A stretch of DNA of 64,000 nucleotides from Hofstenia miamia (Eukaryota > Xenacoelomorpha > Acoela > Hofsteniidae), in assembly GCA_900660155.1 (NCBI GenBank), contig CABFPE010000540.1:166245-230244 (forward strand). The letters are read 5' to 3'. Within the stretch, counting starts at the first letter, position 1, and the number at the start of each line of letters is the position of its first letter. The translations under genes were made by a program, and so were the position numbers. Positions 45,330-57,130 of this stretch are shown in pieces. The notes under the pieces were generated by a model that worked only from the letters and a program-made list of their open reading frames with translations, did not search any database and was not told the DNA's origin.

Positions 45330-46620
45330 ACATTTGGTTGCCAGTTTGAAGGTTACCCAAGAACTTAAGAGTGGAGAATGAACAGATCCTTAGCAACCTC
45401 ATCAAAAGTGGGATCATACAGAATAGTAATAGTCCATATGCTGCACCTATGGTGTTTATTCACCAAGGTGAGAAGTACTGCCTCTGTGTTGACTTTCAAT
45501 GACTAAATGATATCACAGTCAATGATGAGTATCTGCTACCTTGCATTGAGGACCTACTCTATGATGCCAGCAAGTACTATTTATTTTCATGCTTGGATCT
45601 CTGTTAAGCCTATTGGCAGATACTGATGAAGCCAGCCAACATCCTGAAAACCGCTTTTATTACACCTTACAGCCTTTTCAAGTAGAAGTACATGGCCTTT
45701 GGGCTCTGTAACACTCTGGCTACATTTCAGCATTATGTCATGCATGTACTATGGAATGGGGCCAATGTTCTCAAACCAAGGATCACTGCATACATGGACG
45801 ATATTCTCATTGCTGGACACACATTCTCTGATCACTTAGATAAACTGGGGCACACTCTCAAGATCCTCTATGACTCTGGACTCTGGGTCAATGGAAATAA
45901 ATGTTTGCTCATTTCACCACAAGTTACCTTCTTAGGAAGGGTGATCAAACCCTGGAGAATATCTATTAAAAACGATGTGAAAGACCATCTTGACCAAATT
46001 GAGACTCTGCACTCACACAAGGACGTCCAATGCCTGATGGGCTTTCTTAACTATTATGGCTCCTTCATCTCTGAACTAGCCAACCAAACCAAGCATATCT
46101 CTAATCTACTATGAAAAAATACTGAATTTTGTTGGACCTGGGTTAAGCAAGAGGAGCTGGATGCTGTGAAGCACGAGCTCAGACAGATCCCTAGTCTGAA
46201 CATGCCAGATTAAACAAAAGAATTTATCATTGATTGTGACGTGAGTTCAGTCACCATCAGTGGTGTGCTCAGTCAAATGATCAATGGCCAGGAATGCCCA
46301 GTACAATATTTCAGCCAGAAGTTCTGCAAAGCTGAGCTAAATTATGGAGCAACAAAGTCTGAGATGCTAGGGCTCATTGAGAGTCTGAAGAAGTTCTGAT
46401 TCTTTATCTTAGGTCACCAATTCATTGTTCCTACCAACAATTCACACTAGCATGGCTTAAGAAATTCTCTGGCAACAAGTCAAACATTGTTGCCCAATGG
46501 TTGGAATACCTCAATGACTTCTCTTTTATGATCACTCATTGCCCTGGAAGATTGCATCTCAATGCTGACTATTTCACCACTCTGCCAAGTTATGAGAGAT
46601 ACCTGTGAAAGCCACTGGGT
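45330..46620 (+). pseudogene. Ty3/gypsy copy 2: reverse transcriptase and RNase H
   Basis: One frame with isolated stops reads ILSNLIKSGIIQNSNSPYAA, YCLCVDFQxLNDITVN, LFSCLDLCxAYWQI, then MAFGLCNTLATFQHYVMHVL and the catalytic YMDDILIAG (about 45791). RNase H follows as IIDCDVSSVTISGVLSQMI and AELNYGATKSEMLGLIESLK. Stops replace expected R (CGA) at 45501 and 46399 and W in the FEWxxMPFGL block. Otherwise the frame is continuous for about 1.2 kb, so decay is by point mutation. Confidence 0.85.
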
Positions 46621-46754
46621 GAAAAAACTCCGTTTGGATTCATCCCAGCTTGCAAGTATGAGCTCCTCCCTGATATCAACACAGATCAAAATGGGAAAGC
46701 AATCCTCCCCATTATGGTGAAGGAGGAGATTTCAGAAAAGGAAATTGCCACCCA

Positions 46755-46977
46755 TCAATTACATAACAATGTCTTGTCTGAAATTGTCTTTAAGATCAAG
46801 CACCCTGACCACACTATCAGTGACTTTGCTAAGAGATACTTTCAATGTTATCATTGGAAGCTTACNTCAATTACATGACAAAGTCTTATCTGAAATTGTC
46901 TTTAAGATCAAGCACCCTGACCACACTATCAGTGACTTTGCTAAGAGATACTTTCAATGTTATCATTGGAAGCTTAC
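46755..46977. repeat. 111-bp near-duplicate around a single N
   Basis: 46755-46865 and 46867-46977 differ at only about three positions and are joined by an N at 46866. Probably two versions of the same sequence left unmerged by the assembler. Confidence 0.8.
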
Positions 46978-46989
46978 TGAAGCTGGAGT

Positions 46990-47900
46990 CCTCTACACAC
47001 ATAGTTGGAACAACTGTCTGGCAATCCCAGAGTATTTTAAGTGAGATCCATGAATGTGGTTATCTTGGGATTATCCAGATGGAAAGAACATTTAATGCTC
47101 ATTATGTTACCATCAGTATTAGAGCCACAGTACAAGATGTGATTGATAAGTGTGAAGCATGCTTGCTTCAAGGAGCCAGACACTTTCCAGAGCAGAGAGC
47201 CCAGCCCATAGTCAGGTTGCCAAAAGAACAAACAAAGTGGTCCACATGGACATTGAAAAACTATCAAGCAATGAGCAAGGATTTCAATATCTGTTGGTCT
47301 TGATAGACCATTTTACTAAGTATGCATGACTCATTCCTCTTGACAATACCACCACTGAGGTCATTGGCAAAAGAATTGTGAAAGAATTGATCTTTAAGCT
47401 CAGGCCTATGGAGTGTTTGGTCTCCAACTGCAGTCCCCAGTTTGAGAACTCTTTAATGTCCACCCTCATGAAAGAACTCAGGATCATACACCATTTCACC
47501 ACTGCTTACCACCCATAGTCAAATGGTGTTGACAAGTGACTGAACCACACCATCATTAAACTGATCACTCTAGCCTGCACTGCTGGTTGAAATTGGAGAT
47601 GCATCATAGAAGAGGTCAAATTCTTTTACAATACCACTGTTCACTTCACCACCAAAGTGAGCCCTTTCAAGGCCATGTTTGGTTGTGAAGCAAGCACTTC
47701 CCTGTCAATCATGTTTCCAGACTACAATGAACCAACCTTGGAGAATTTTGTGAACCAGATGCTGAAAGAATTCCAGGAAGTGCACCTTTCTATCTGCTGG
47801 AATACCAATCAGTCTGTTATTTGCCAGAAAAGAAATTTTGATAAAAAGCTGTACAGCAAACCTCATAAAATTTGAGATTCTGTATTTGCTTATTTTCCTT
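46990..47900 (+). pseudogene. Ty3/gypsy copy 2: integrase (interrupted by LINE)
   Basis: HECGYLGIIQMERTFNAHYV and CEACLLQGARHFPEQ are the HHCC zinc-binding domain. The core follows as VLIDHFTKYAxLIPL, SNCSPQFENS, TTAYHPxSNGVDKxLNHTI and FYNTTVHFTTKVSPF. The second catalytic D is N, the E is D, and stops stand where R and Q are expected. The C-terminal module resumes after the inserted LINE at about 51.6 kb. Confidence 0.8.
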
Positions 47901-48389
47901 GTCTTTTTTTTTTCTACACATAAATGGTACTCAGAATATAAGAAACTTGTGCAAGCTCTTTTGTCATCACTGTACCAAAAAACACTACAATGCCTCTTTC
48001 CCGTCACCATTCACAGACCATACTATTAGTAAATATTAATATAAAGTTAACAAAGAGTATTATACAAACGAAAAACCAAACAAAAACGGAAACTTCCAGC
48101 CAGCTCCTAAAAACAGAGTTAAATATTTACAAAGGACGAAACAAGTAGACATGGACACACGAAAAGGTAACAGAGGTATGGACAAAAACAAAACATTAAA
48201 TGAACACACGGACAAAACAAAGAAACTAAACAAAAAACAAACCAAAATCTAAATCAAAGTAATAAGTTAAATAGACACTCATTCACACATACTTACTGAG
48301 GCGTTAAAAAAGGACCGGTCGATTATCTAAAAAAGTTTTACGGGTTAGCTAAAATATATATACATGCATAAAAAGCGTAAAAAATCCTC

Positions 48390-49352
48390 CTATACCGTTA
48401 TTTGGTCCTTAGGTAGAACAATGCTTTTTATTATATATTCGATGGTTTCATAGTAATTTGATGTGTTATTTAAGTCAGATAATCTATGAAAGTCTGCGGG
48501 TTTAAGTGCTATTCTGGCTGTACAGTGAAATATTAGGTGCTCGGGGTTCTCATTTTCAAGATTACATAATCTACATAATGGAGTCTGAATTAATCTGGAA
48601 TAAAAGAATTTATCGCGGTTTATAATTCGATTGAGAATTACCTTATACATTATTGTTTTGTAATATGGACGCACTTTAGAAGTGCGTAGTTTTTGAAGTG
48701 TATTTTGGATGCAATATAATGAAATTTTCCAATAACTTGATGCTTTGTCAAAGACATTCGATGTATCTGGGTCGCTATAATTACAAAAATCACTAAGAGT
48801 TTTCCCCTTAATTGATGAGTTAAATTCTAACATGGAACCCCGCTTGTGTATTATAAAGTTTTGCAGACTTTCAGGCTCAATATCGCGATTAAATTGGATT
48901 GGTTCCCCATACGTTTTTGGCTTACTAATAAATGAGTCTAATATCAAACTACAGCCCTTTGGGTTTAATTGGAACTTTAGACCTTGCAATATCTTTAGTG
49001 TAGATGCTAATTGGGGACATATAGTTTTAAAAGACTTAGGCAATGTTATTGTACAGAGCATGTCAAGCAGATTTTTTCGAGGAGTATAATTTGAAATAAT
49101 AGCAGATAACAACGTACTTATAGGATGCCATTTGGCGTTTAGTATCGTGAATATTAAGTTTATTTTATATGCAAGCTGATAGTAATAAATATTTCCTAGT
49201 TGAATCCCGCCTCTTTGATAATTACAGTATAATAATTTCGTTGGTCTTGAGTGATCGTTATTTTTCCAAATTGCATTGTTGATTTGATTTTGAATTGTAT
49301 TGCTTACAGGTAGAGGCAGGTAATACTGTATTTGATATAGTAACTTCGTCAA
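48390..49352 (-). CDS. LINE ORF2 C-terminal domain with zinc knuckle
   Basis: 320 codons continuing the reverse transcriptase protein after the N at 49361. It ends with PLCRLCNLENENPEHLIFHC, a Cys-x2-Cys...His...Cys finger common at the end of LINE ORF2. It stops at TAA 48390. Homologous to 15585-16505 (about 43% by eye over the best blocks, not computed). Confidence 0.85.
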   Translation of the reverse strand: MTKLLYQIQYYLPLPVSNTIQNQINNAIWKNNDHSRPTKLLYCNYQRGGIQLGNIYYYQLAYKINLIFTILNAKWHPISTLLSAIISNYTPRKNLLDMLCTITLPKSFKTICPQLASTLKILQGLKFQLNPKGCSLILDSFISKPKTYGEPIQFNRDIEPESLQNFIIHKRGSMLEFNSSIKGKTLSDFCNYSDPDTSNVFDKASSYWKISLYCIQNTLQKLRTSKVRPYYKTIMYKVILNRIINRDKFFYSRLIQTPLCRLCNLENENPEHLIFHCTARIALKPADFHRLSDLNNTSNYYETIEYIIKSIVLPKDQITV

Positions 49353-51570
49353 TAATAGAANTTAATAGCGTTATTACCTGATATTTTTAGCCCTACCCCT
49401 AATAAAATAATTTCTTCATGATTTTCGGAACATTCATTTGACCACTGTTTTGCCTGGTTTATGCCTGTATAGATGGATTTTTGCTTATTAATTTCAAGAC
49501 CACTTACCCCACTAAACTGGGCCAGGTGTTCAAAGAGGGCGCTTAGTGTTGTTGGGTTAGATGCTAATAAAGTGATATCATCGGCAAAAGCTAAATATTT
49601 TATGTGTATGTTCAAATATTCGAAACCTTGAATTTGATTTGAGAGTCTGATTTGGTTTAGTAAGGGTTCTACCGCAAAATTAAATAGTATACATGACAAG
49701 GGGCATCCCTGCCGGACGCCCCTTTGTATATCTATTGCTGGTGACAGAAAACCATTGATACAGAGGTAGGATTTATTATTTTTGTAAAGCGCTCTGATTA
49801 ATTTCAAAATAGTATCTGGGATGCCTAGTTTATCTAATGTTTGGAATAAATAAGTATGATCAATAGAATCATATGCTTTGTTAAAATCAATGTTTAATAT
49901 TCCCATGTCGATGTTATTTGCCTTGCATATTTCTATAATACATTGAAGGGTTGAGATATTAAGGAGGGACTTTCTCGCTTTTATAAAACCAGTCTGTGTA
50001 GCATGTATATATTTTTGTGCTATAGGTCCAAGTCGGTCGTTCAAAATGTGCGAAATAATTTTAAGATCCATGTTTAATAAAGATATGGGTCTCCAGGATT
50101 TGGGTTCCCCCAAATCCTTGCCCTTTTTCGGTATTAGTTTAATAATTGCATTTGATATACTATGTGAGATAATTCCGGAGTCTAGAATGGAAAGGATTAA
50201 TAATTGAAAATAAGGCGCTAAAATGGCTTGAAATGTTTTATAGAAGGTAGCATTAAGGCCATCGAGTCCTGGACAATTCTTTAGTTTATTTATTGCGTTT
50301 AGAATCTCATCAATGGAAATTTTATGATTCAAATCGGCGCTTTCATCTAAGGAAATTTTTGGGAAGATCAAATCATTGTTTTCAAAATCTAGATTTGATT
50401 TTTTGTAAAGATTTTTATAGAAATTCGTAAATGTATTGATAATATCGTCTTGATTTTCGGAAATTGTATTGTTACTTAATCTTACACGCTCAATGTTTAG
50501 TTTTTCCATTGATTTATTGATGTAGTTTTTAATGTCCTTAGTGCTACCTTCGTCAATTTCAAATTCAATGTTTTTAATATATTCTAATTCATCCTTGGCA
50601 ATTTCGTTAGTAATATTGCGAATTTCAGTTTCATAATATTTCCTAAGTGTTTCGTGGTCATATATATCTGGGGTCAAAGAAGCTAGTTGTCGCTCACAGA
50701 ACCTGATTTTATAAAAGCGATTATTTTCAATGGTTCTCTGCCTATCTTGCAGTAGTAATCTTACCCTTACTTTCATGATTGACCACTTGGTTTGGATATT
50801 TGAGATATTTGCATCGTGTAATGATAATTTAATTAGATTAAAAATATCACCATTGATCATTCCTAGAGGGGTGGATTTCATCCGCCAAACACCCGGACCA
50901 GTTGTTCGTTTGGTTGCGAATGTAGTTAGTAGGGGTTTGTGATCTGATGAGTCAATTGATAATACCTTTGATTGTATTGTATTTAGGTCGTTGCTTGCAA
51001 AACAGTGATCAATCCTTGACGAGTACCTGTTAATATTATTAAAATATGTATGTGATAGATTTTCAGCATTTGCAGCAGTATCTAAAAGATTAAATTTAGA
51101 AAGAAAATTATTATTTAAGTAGTTGTATCTCGTTAATGAAAGATTTATATTTGAAATAGAATTGTTGACATCCTCTTTCAGATAATAGCAATTCGAGTCT
51201 CCTGCACTGAGTAAGGTTTTAAAGCTAAAAGTTTTTAGGGATTGAGTGATAAAATTGATCGTATCTTTATATTCTTCTTTCCCTAAATAGTGGTTAATAA
51301 TGCATAAATCATTGCGTTTTTGGTAGAAAATTTGTGCTGCGGGGCATTCGTGTTTTAAGACTAAAGGTGGGCTGTTTTTGTTCCACAAGGAAATTAGCCC
51401 ACCTTTTCTTGTTGTTGTCTTTTTAGTGACCAAAAAGTTATACCCTTTTTTCCCCAAGTATGTTTCTGCATTTGCGGAAATTTCAGATATTTTTGTTTCC
51501 TGTAACAGTATATTGTCTGTCTTGAAAAGACTAAGGTATTCAACAATTATTATTAATTTTCTTAGTGAAG
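49352..51570 (-). CDS. LINE ORF2: endonuclease and reverse transcriptase
   Basis: The open frame extends upstream of 51457 to about 51570 and begins SLRKLIIIVEYLSLFKTDNI with the endonuclease motif LLQETK, then AGDSNC, RYSSRIDHCFA and SSDHKPL, all conserved in apurinic-endonuclease-like LINE nucleases. The reverse transcriptase follows: SWRPISLLNMDLKIISHILN, TGFIKARKS, GILNIDFNKAYDSIDH, RGVRQGCPLSCILFN and the catalytic FADDITLLA. The features suggest a Tx1/L1-like lineage, but the subfamily is not certain. The frame is broken only by the N at 49361, so it may have been active recently. Confidence 0.85.
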
Positions 51571-51599
51571 CTATTCCTTGTCAGGTTACTGACACTAAC

Positions 51600-51730
51600 C
51601 AAGTATGAAAACTTGCCACTAATTGGCAAGAGCCTTTTAAAATAGACAAGGTGTTAGATCACCACTGGTACTTATTAGATAATGGTAAAGTCACCCATTT
51701 TCAGTGACTTAGACAAACAATCAAAGATAT
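51600..51730 (+). pseudogene. Ty3/gypsy copy 2: integrase C-terminal module resumed
   Basis: KLATNWQEPFKIDKVLDHHW followed by YLLDNGKVTHFQxLRQTIKD corresponds to LRSLCAGPFTVTKTLL in copy 1 and to the GPY/F module that ends many gypsy integrases. Its position immediately after the LINE proves the split. Confidence 0.68.
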
Positions 51731-54700
51731 ACAAATGCAGTCATTGACAATAATAATGAGTTCTCTCTCATCAATGATGGCGTTAATGAGATAGAGTATT
51801 ATGATAACCTCACCAAATGTGAGGAAGATGACCTTACACAGGTTGAGTATGATAGTAACCTTGGTAGTAGTAGCAACACTATAGCTACTCATATTTTGCC
51901 TAAGTGAAAAGCTAGAGATCAGAGATATTTAGACCACTTAAATACCCAGGAATGGGACCTTAATCTTATATCTTTGTTTAGCAACTATGAAATGAACAGA
52001 AAACAAACCCCCAACAAGACACTGAGTATGATGACGAATCAATCTGTGAGACAAAACAAAGTGATCAATGAAGCCAAGACAATCAGATGAAGGCACTTCC
52101 TGAAAGCAAGAGTGCCCAGCATAAGACACCCATAGCAGCTGTGACTATGAGGGGAGACAACTTCCCAAGACTACACTTGGAGACAACTCTCTGAGCAGGA
52201 GCAGACCTCAAACAAATATGCATGGAGACAACTCTCTGTGTATGAATCTGAGGAGCATAGAGTGCCTTTTGCCCAGTTGTCTAACATAACCTCGCCTGTG
52301 TTGACTCAAAACCTCCTCCTAGTCCCAGTCCTTCCTCCTGTGACTCAGCTAGTATTAGGACCTGAAAAGCCAAGGAATGTAAAGCTAAAACATCCAAAGT
52401 TGGCAATGAGATTTTGCATCCATACTTTATTGCTACTCAGAAAGCAGTTCTGTTAATTCACAACAACATATCAGAAGAAACAAATGGTAAGTTACACTGG
52501 ACGTTTAACACTAAGGATCTAACTTGTTCAGTCAACTTGATCCCCTTTGTCATAGATGCAGAGCATAGACTGCAGATCAACACTATCATTTGTTATGATT
52601 CTAAAATGTTAGCTGGCATGGTGTGACCTTACTGGCAAAGTACTGCACACACTATGTTAGATGAGGACTTCAACTTATCTCATTTATGCCAGTTTCTAAA
52701 CAGTAAAGAAAAAATAAAGAAATTTGAATGCATCAACATTGATTTTGACAACCTACTAGTCATCTACTTTTTTCATGTCAATGAGGTGAACCACCCTAAC
52801 TCATAGAAAAGATTGAAATAGCCTATTGACTCACCAAGGTGGAGAAGATATGCCTTGTTATGTTCCTAAAAGAAGAGTACCAGGATACCATCCTGGATGA
52901 AGTCAAAAGTTTGCACTTTCATAAGTAGAATTTCACCATTTTGTACAACAGCTCCTATCAGCCCACAAGTATGTACAATACTCATATAATCTTGGCTACT
53001 AAGATCATCTACATGGATCTGCTCTTGTGCAAGAAATTTCCAACACACCATCTTGCAGTTGATACACAACTGATAATCAATATGCACATCCAGGCTCAAT
53101 CAATTGAGTTGATCAACATCAGCTTGCCTGGCCTCCACTCTGATGTCTCTGATCTTCATGTCAGCCTTGCATTTTTGCAAAGTGCCACTACTCTGCAAGA
53201 AATTGATGAGGTGTGGACAAATCTGAAAGCCAATCACAGCCTGGAAACACAATGGCCCACCATCAACATTCAGAGCCCCACGTCAGAATATCATTGATCA
53301 GTCAAGAGAATGCTCACAGAGCTACATCTGTCCCACAACACACAAGATCATCAAAACTTCTCAGAAAAAATGTTCGTGGAAAAATTTGCTCCAGCAATTC
53401 AATCCTGTGGAGCCATGTGGGTCATCACCACTTTTCTTACAGTTGATCCTCATCTCCAGCTACCTCTCTATAAGCCCACTAGGGAGAGATTCACAAAACA
53501 GTGTCCTCATGAACTTGCCATTGTCCTGCAGCTTGGAAAGTTAAAAACTGGTTGCTCCAATCTTGCTCATTGCCTGCCTCACCTGGGAAGAATAAGAAAG
53601 CAATGGAATGTTTTGAGAAATTCTATGATTGTCTCATCAGATCCAGTGGATCCCTTGGTCACCTCCCACCTCAGATGATTGTCAGCTGATTAGGAGTTGT
53701 GTTTTCTGACTTAAATATCTTCTCAGATACACTCAAGAAGTACATGTGGGGAGCCACCACTGAGACCAAGTTTCCTTCTCTTAACTCCAAGTACGCACCT
53801 CTATGTACAAGTTGACTCATGCACTGTGAATATGGCTCCACCCAACAGTTCATTGAGTTAGTTGGCTGCTACAATGTTCTGAACCACACAGAAATCTTAT
53901 TCAACCTGGAGTTGATCAACTATCCTGAGTGTGGGTACAGCAAACTCAACCAAACCCAGCAACAAGCTACCAAGGATGTTTTAGTGAAGACCATGAAAAT
54001 GCCCAATCAATTTTACCATGAGGAAGAGCTCTTTTCTTCCTCAGCTATCTAGGTATCACCAGCAACAAAGGCCCTCATTGATGCTGTTAACCTAGAAAAG
54101 TTTTCCAGGGTTGCAGTCTCACCCAAGCTCACACCTGCCTGGTCTCTTACTGATAATGAACAAATCTTAATGATCAAGCACTGCCTGGAAGAATTTGCAG
54201 TGAAGCCAGTGATAGTTGATCACATTGTCAAGCTAAACAGTGACAATGATATCCTGGGCCTCATGAAATGGCGCCTCACTGAGATGCTAACCAAAGAAGA
54301 GCTAGTACTTCTACTATCACCTGGGCAACAACTCACCTGTGACATAGAATGTACCACTGCCCACCTTTGCCTTTCCTCTGCTCAGATTGAAAATTTACAG
54401 AGCCACAGACTCTGCAGAGCTTTTTGGGACTCCATCAAGGATGCCAAAATAAATTACCCTGTTACAATTGGAACAGCCTCTGTTCAGAACAAGTCCAGCT
54501 TTGCCCAGTTGGAAAATAACACTGCCTTGCTTAATGACACCACTGATTCTACCATCAAGGAGAGTGTGCCAGAGAAAGAAGAAAGTCCCTGCCCATCTTA
54601 CAGACCACATTAACTATGTCTCAACCACCTCTGAAGTTAACTGATCTATGCAAACTAAGGAGTATAAGGATACCTGTGATGCATTGCTAGAAGGTGGTAA

Positions 54701-55380
54701 CCCTGAGCACATATACATTGATGGGAAACTGACCATCAAGAATATTTTTCAGAAGGGCCAGCCTATCTCTACTCAACTAGAGAAAATCCACCAAACCATC
54801 AACTCTCTCTACCCTCATGTTGTCATTCCATTTCAAGCCAGAGGTGACTTGATGTGGGCTAATAAAGCTGAGACTATCACCTGATATTATGATGTAACCA
54901 AGCATATTGAGATCATTACCATGTTACATGCTGGCATAACAGACCTGGAAGAGATGACGCTGCAGCAAGTGAACCTGTATGGGATCTCTCAAGGAAGTCT
55001 TCCTTCACTTTTATCCTGATACCAAGATTAGCATGGATCATGTGCATACCTTGGACACTGACGTCTTAATGATGCTCCTTATCACCCTCAAGGGCCTTTG
55101 TCTTTATGAGCATTTTTATGATACCTTCACTCAGAGGTTGAATGTGTTGTGATGAAAATTGTCCTATTAGTTCAAGGCTACCAGAGTTCAAATATTTCAG
55201 ATTATGCAGCAAAACCATCACTCATGCAAGGCACTAATGTAGGTCACCAGGCTGCCCCACTATGCAGAAGTTTCATCCTGGGATGACATATTAGCCAAAG
55301 AAATGATTGAAGAAGCCCAAAAGTTGTTGTGTGGTCCTACAGTCCAACTGTTACTGCAGCCTTAACCGTGCAATAGGGGC
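51731..55380 (+). pseudogene. Ty3/gypsy copy 2: unrecognised post-integrase coding region
   Basis: About 3.6 kb of broken frames with coding character (long partial frames at 52941-53297, 53310-53678, 54170-54613 and 54648-54884). It shares IDAEHR and TDVLMMLLITLKGL-type blocks with copy 1. Near the end, PDTKISMDHVHTLDTDVLMM is readable. There is no zinc knuckle, chromodomain or clear envelope feature. It ends close to the purine run GGGGCA and repeat D. Confidence 0.55.
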
Positions 55381-57130
55381 ATGTAGAGTCACTCAGGGCC
55401 TCTCTTTTATTTTATTTTAATTTTAGGAACTCTCAAATTAATTCAGTGCTATTTAGTTTAATGAATTATTAATTTGTAATCTTTTTGAACTTAAGTTTTG
55501 AAATTAGTGATTGTCCCCTCAAGCTTTAGATTACATGTAATTGCTCAGTTAATTTGTGAGGGAAACAAACTTTTGTAAAAAACAGTAAATATTTACCTTC
55601 TTTTGTAATAAATAGAGTACTCAAATGTAAGCAAACATCAAATAAATTTCATTCTTGCTGGATAACATTTGCTCATTCATTATTTTATATTTTACTAACC
55701 ATTTTAGCTCTTGTATGAATTTTATAATAATGAGATTGTAAGATCCAGCAATAATGTGGGAGGAACTCCACTGTGCCTGGGGTGATAACTTGCTCCATGA
55801 CAGATGTGAGCCCATATTATGGTCGCTTTAGGCTATGTGTAGGCATAGGCAATAAAAGAACTACAACATCTATCAATTGAACATGCACAAATTATCACAC
55901 AATGCAAATATACTATGCCATTGGCATACACAAATACACTGAGATAAATTATTTGTATTCAGCTAGAAATTAAAACTAGAGACACACAATTAGCACCTTG
56001 GATTGTGAGGATGGATTCTAAAGGCTTGGCTTTGGTGAGATGCCATGTGAATTGGTCACTACTTTAACTGTCTTGGAATTACTTTTTTCTACAATGAAAT
56101 TGGTGAATTACTGATCTTCATTTGTTTTGTTAGACAGTGGGTTGCTCTTGGCAATGGTAATCTTCTGCAACCTTCATACTGCTTGAGCTGCTAGACACAC
56201 CCCATGATTCTACAATAGACACAATTTAGGTGATGAAGCTTTGCAACATCATTTCCAGCAGTTGGTAATTGGGCATCTGCCTGAGGCAAATCTCCATGTT
56301 CTATTTGGTTGAGTTCCACCTCATAGCTCAGCAATGTAACTTATGTGTACCCTACACTAGCTTGGTGTTACTTAAGACAAGACACAACTTGATTTAGTTT
56401 CTATTTGTAAATTGTACTGTATACTTGCAACCTGGATTGTCACTAGCTGCTTACTTAATATTATAATTAGCCATTACCAAAATATATCAGCTTTAGTAAA
56501 TTAATTAAATATCTAGCAGCTTCCTATCCCACATATAATAGTCAATATATGCATACATGCTCAGTCACATTATGAATCACATTATTGTCATTAATTTGGA
56601 TCTGAAATAATGTAATATAATTCCTACATTTGGCTTACTAGCCATATCTTGAATTTGTTATCATTAGTACATGTAAGAGAATGATTGATAGTCAGCTAAA
56701 TGATAGTAAAAACTCCTTACTGCAATCCTAACATAAGTGCACTTTCTTGGCTCATCACAAGGAACCTAGAATCATTCCCATGGTGGATCCTCACCACTAC
56801 TAAACACCAATCATTTAGCTTGACATTCTATTATCAAACCATAGTAGAAATAGAATTGAATCTATTTATAGCTAGCTGTCAATTTCAAAATTTGAATTGT
56901 TTGTCTGCTAATATGGCCAAAAATGAGTAAGATCAACAAATACTAATTTGTAATTAATTGCACTAATATTTCTTGGTTGCATTATACAAACAAATCTAAG
57001 TTAGTAATAAATTTTACAATCTATTTCCAATCACATTTTATATTGAATCTTAAGTTTCTTTAACTTACTTTCTTTCTTAGCAGCTTATTTGTTGGATGAT
57101 GTGGCACAACTTGACTGGCATTGTCCCTTT
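55381..57130 (-). repeat. repeat family X, copy D (inverted relative to A)
   Basis: Begins TGTAGAGTCACTCAGGGCC directly after the gypsy copy 2 coding remnant and runs, complementary to copy A, to about 57.1 kb. It is shorter than A by several hundred bases. Copies C and D therefore bracket gypsy copy 2 in opposite orientation, which is not what LTRs would do. Confidence 0.7.

Larger units (their letters stand above)
48000..51600 (-). mobile_element. nearly intact LINE inserted in gypsy copy 2 (5' truncated)
   Basis: This CpG-normal element lies in a CpG-poor host sequence. Its single protein is continuous apart from one N at 49361. Gypsy integrase similarity stops near 47.9 kb and resumes near 51.6 kb, which defines the insert. 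AATATAAGAAACTTGTG (about 47935) and AAGTATGAAAACTTGCC (about 51600) may be its diverged target duplication. ORF1 and the very start of the endonuclease are missing. Confidence 0.82.

Noticed and set aside
48832-49089. Plus-strand frame inside the LINE
   Set aside because: Antisense to the well-supported ORF2 C-terminal domain.
55381-55620. Simple 3' LTR of gypsy copy 2 starting TGTAGAG
   Set aside because: The position after a purine run is attractive, but the matching upstream repeat (C) is in opposite orientation and copy A shares the same terminus next to unrelated sequence. I therefore do not call it an LTR.
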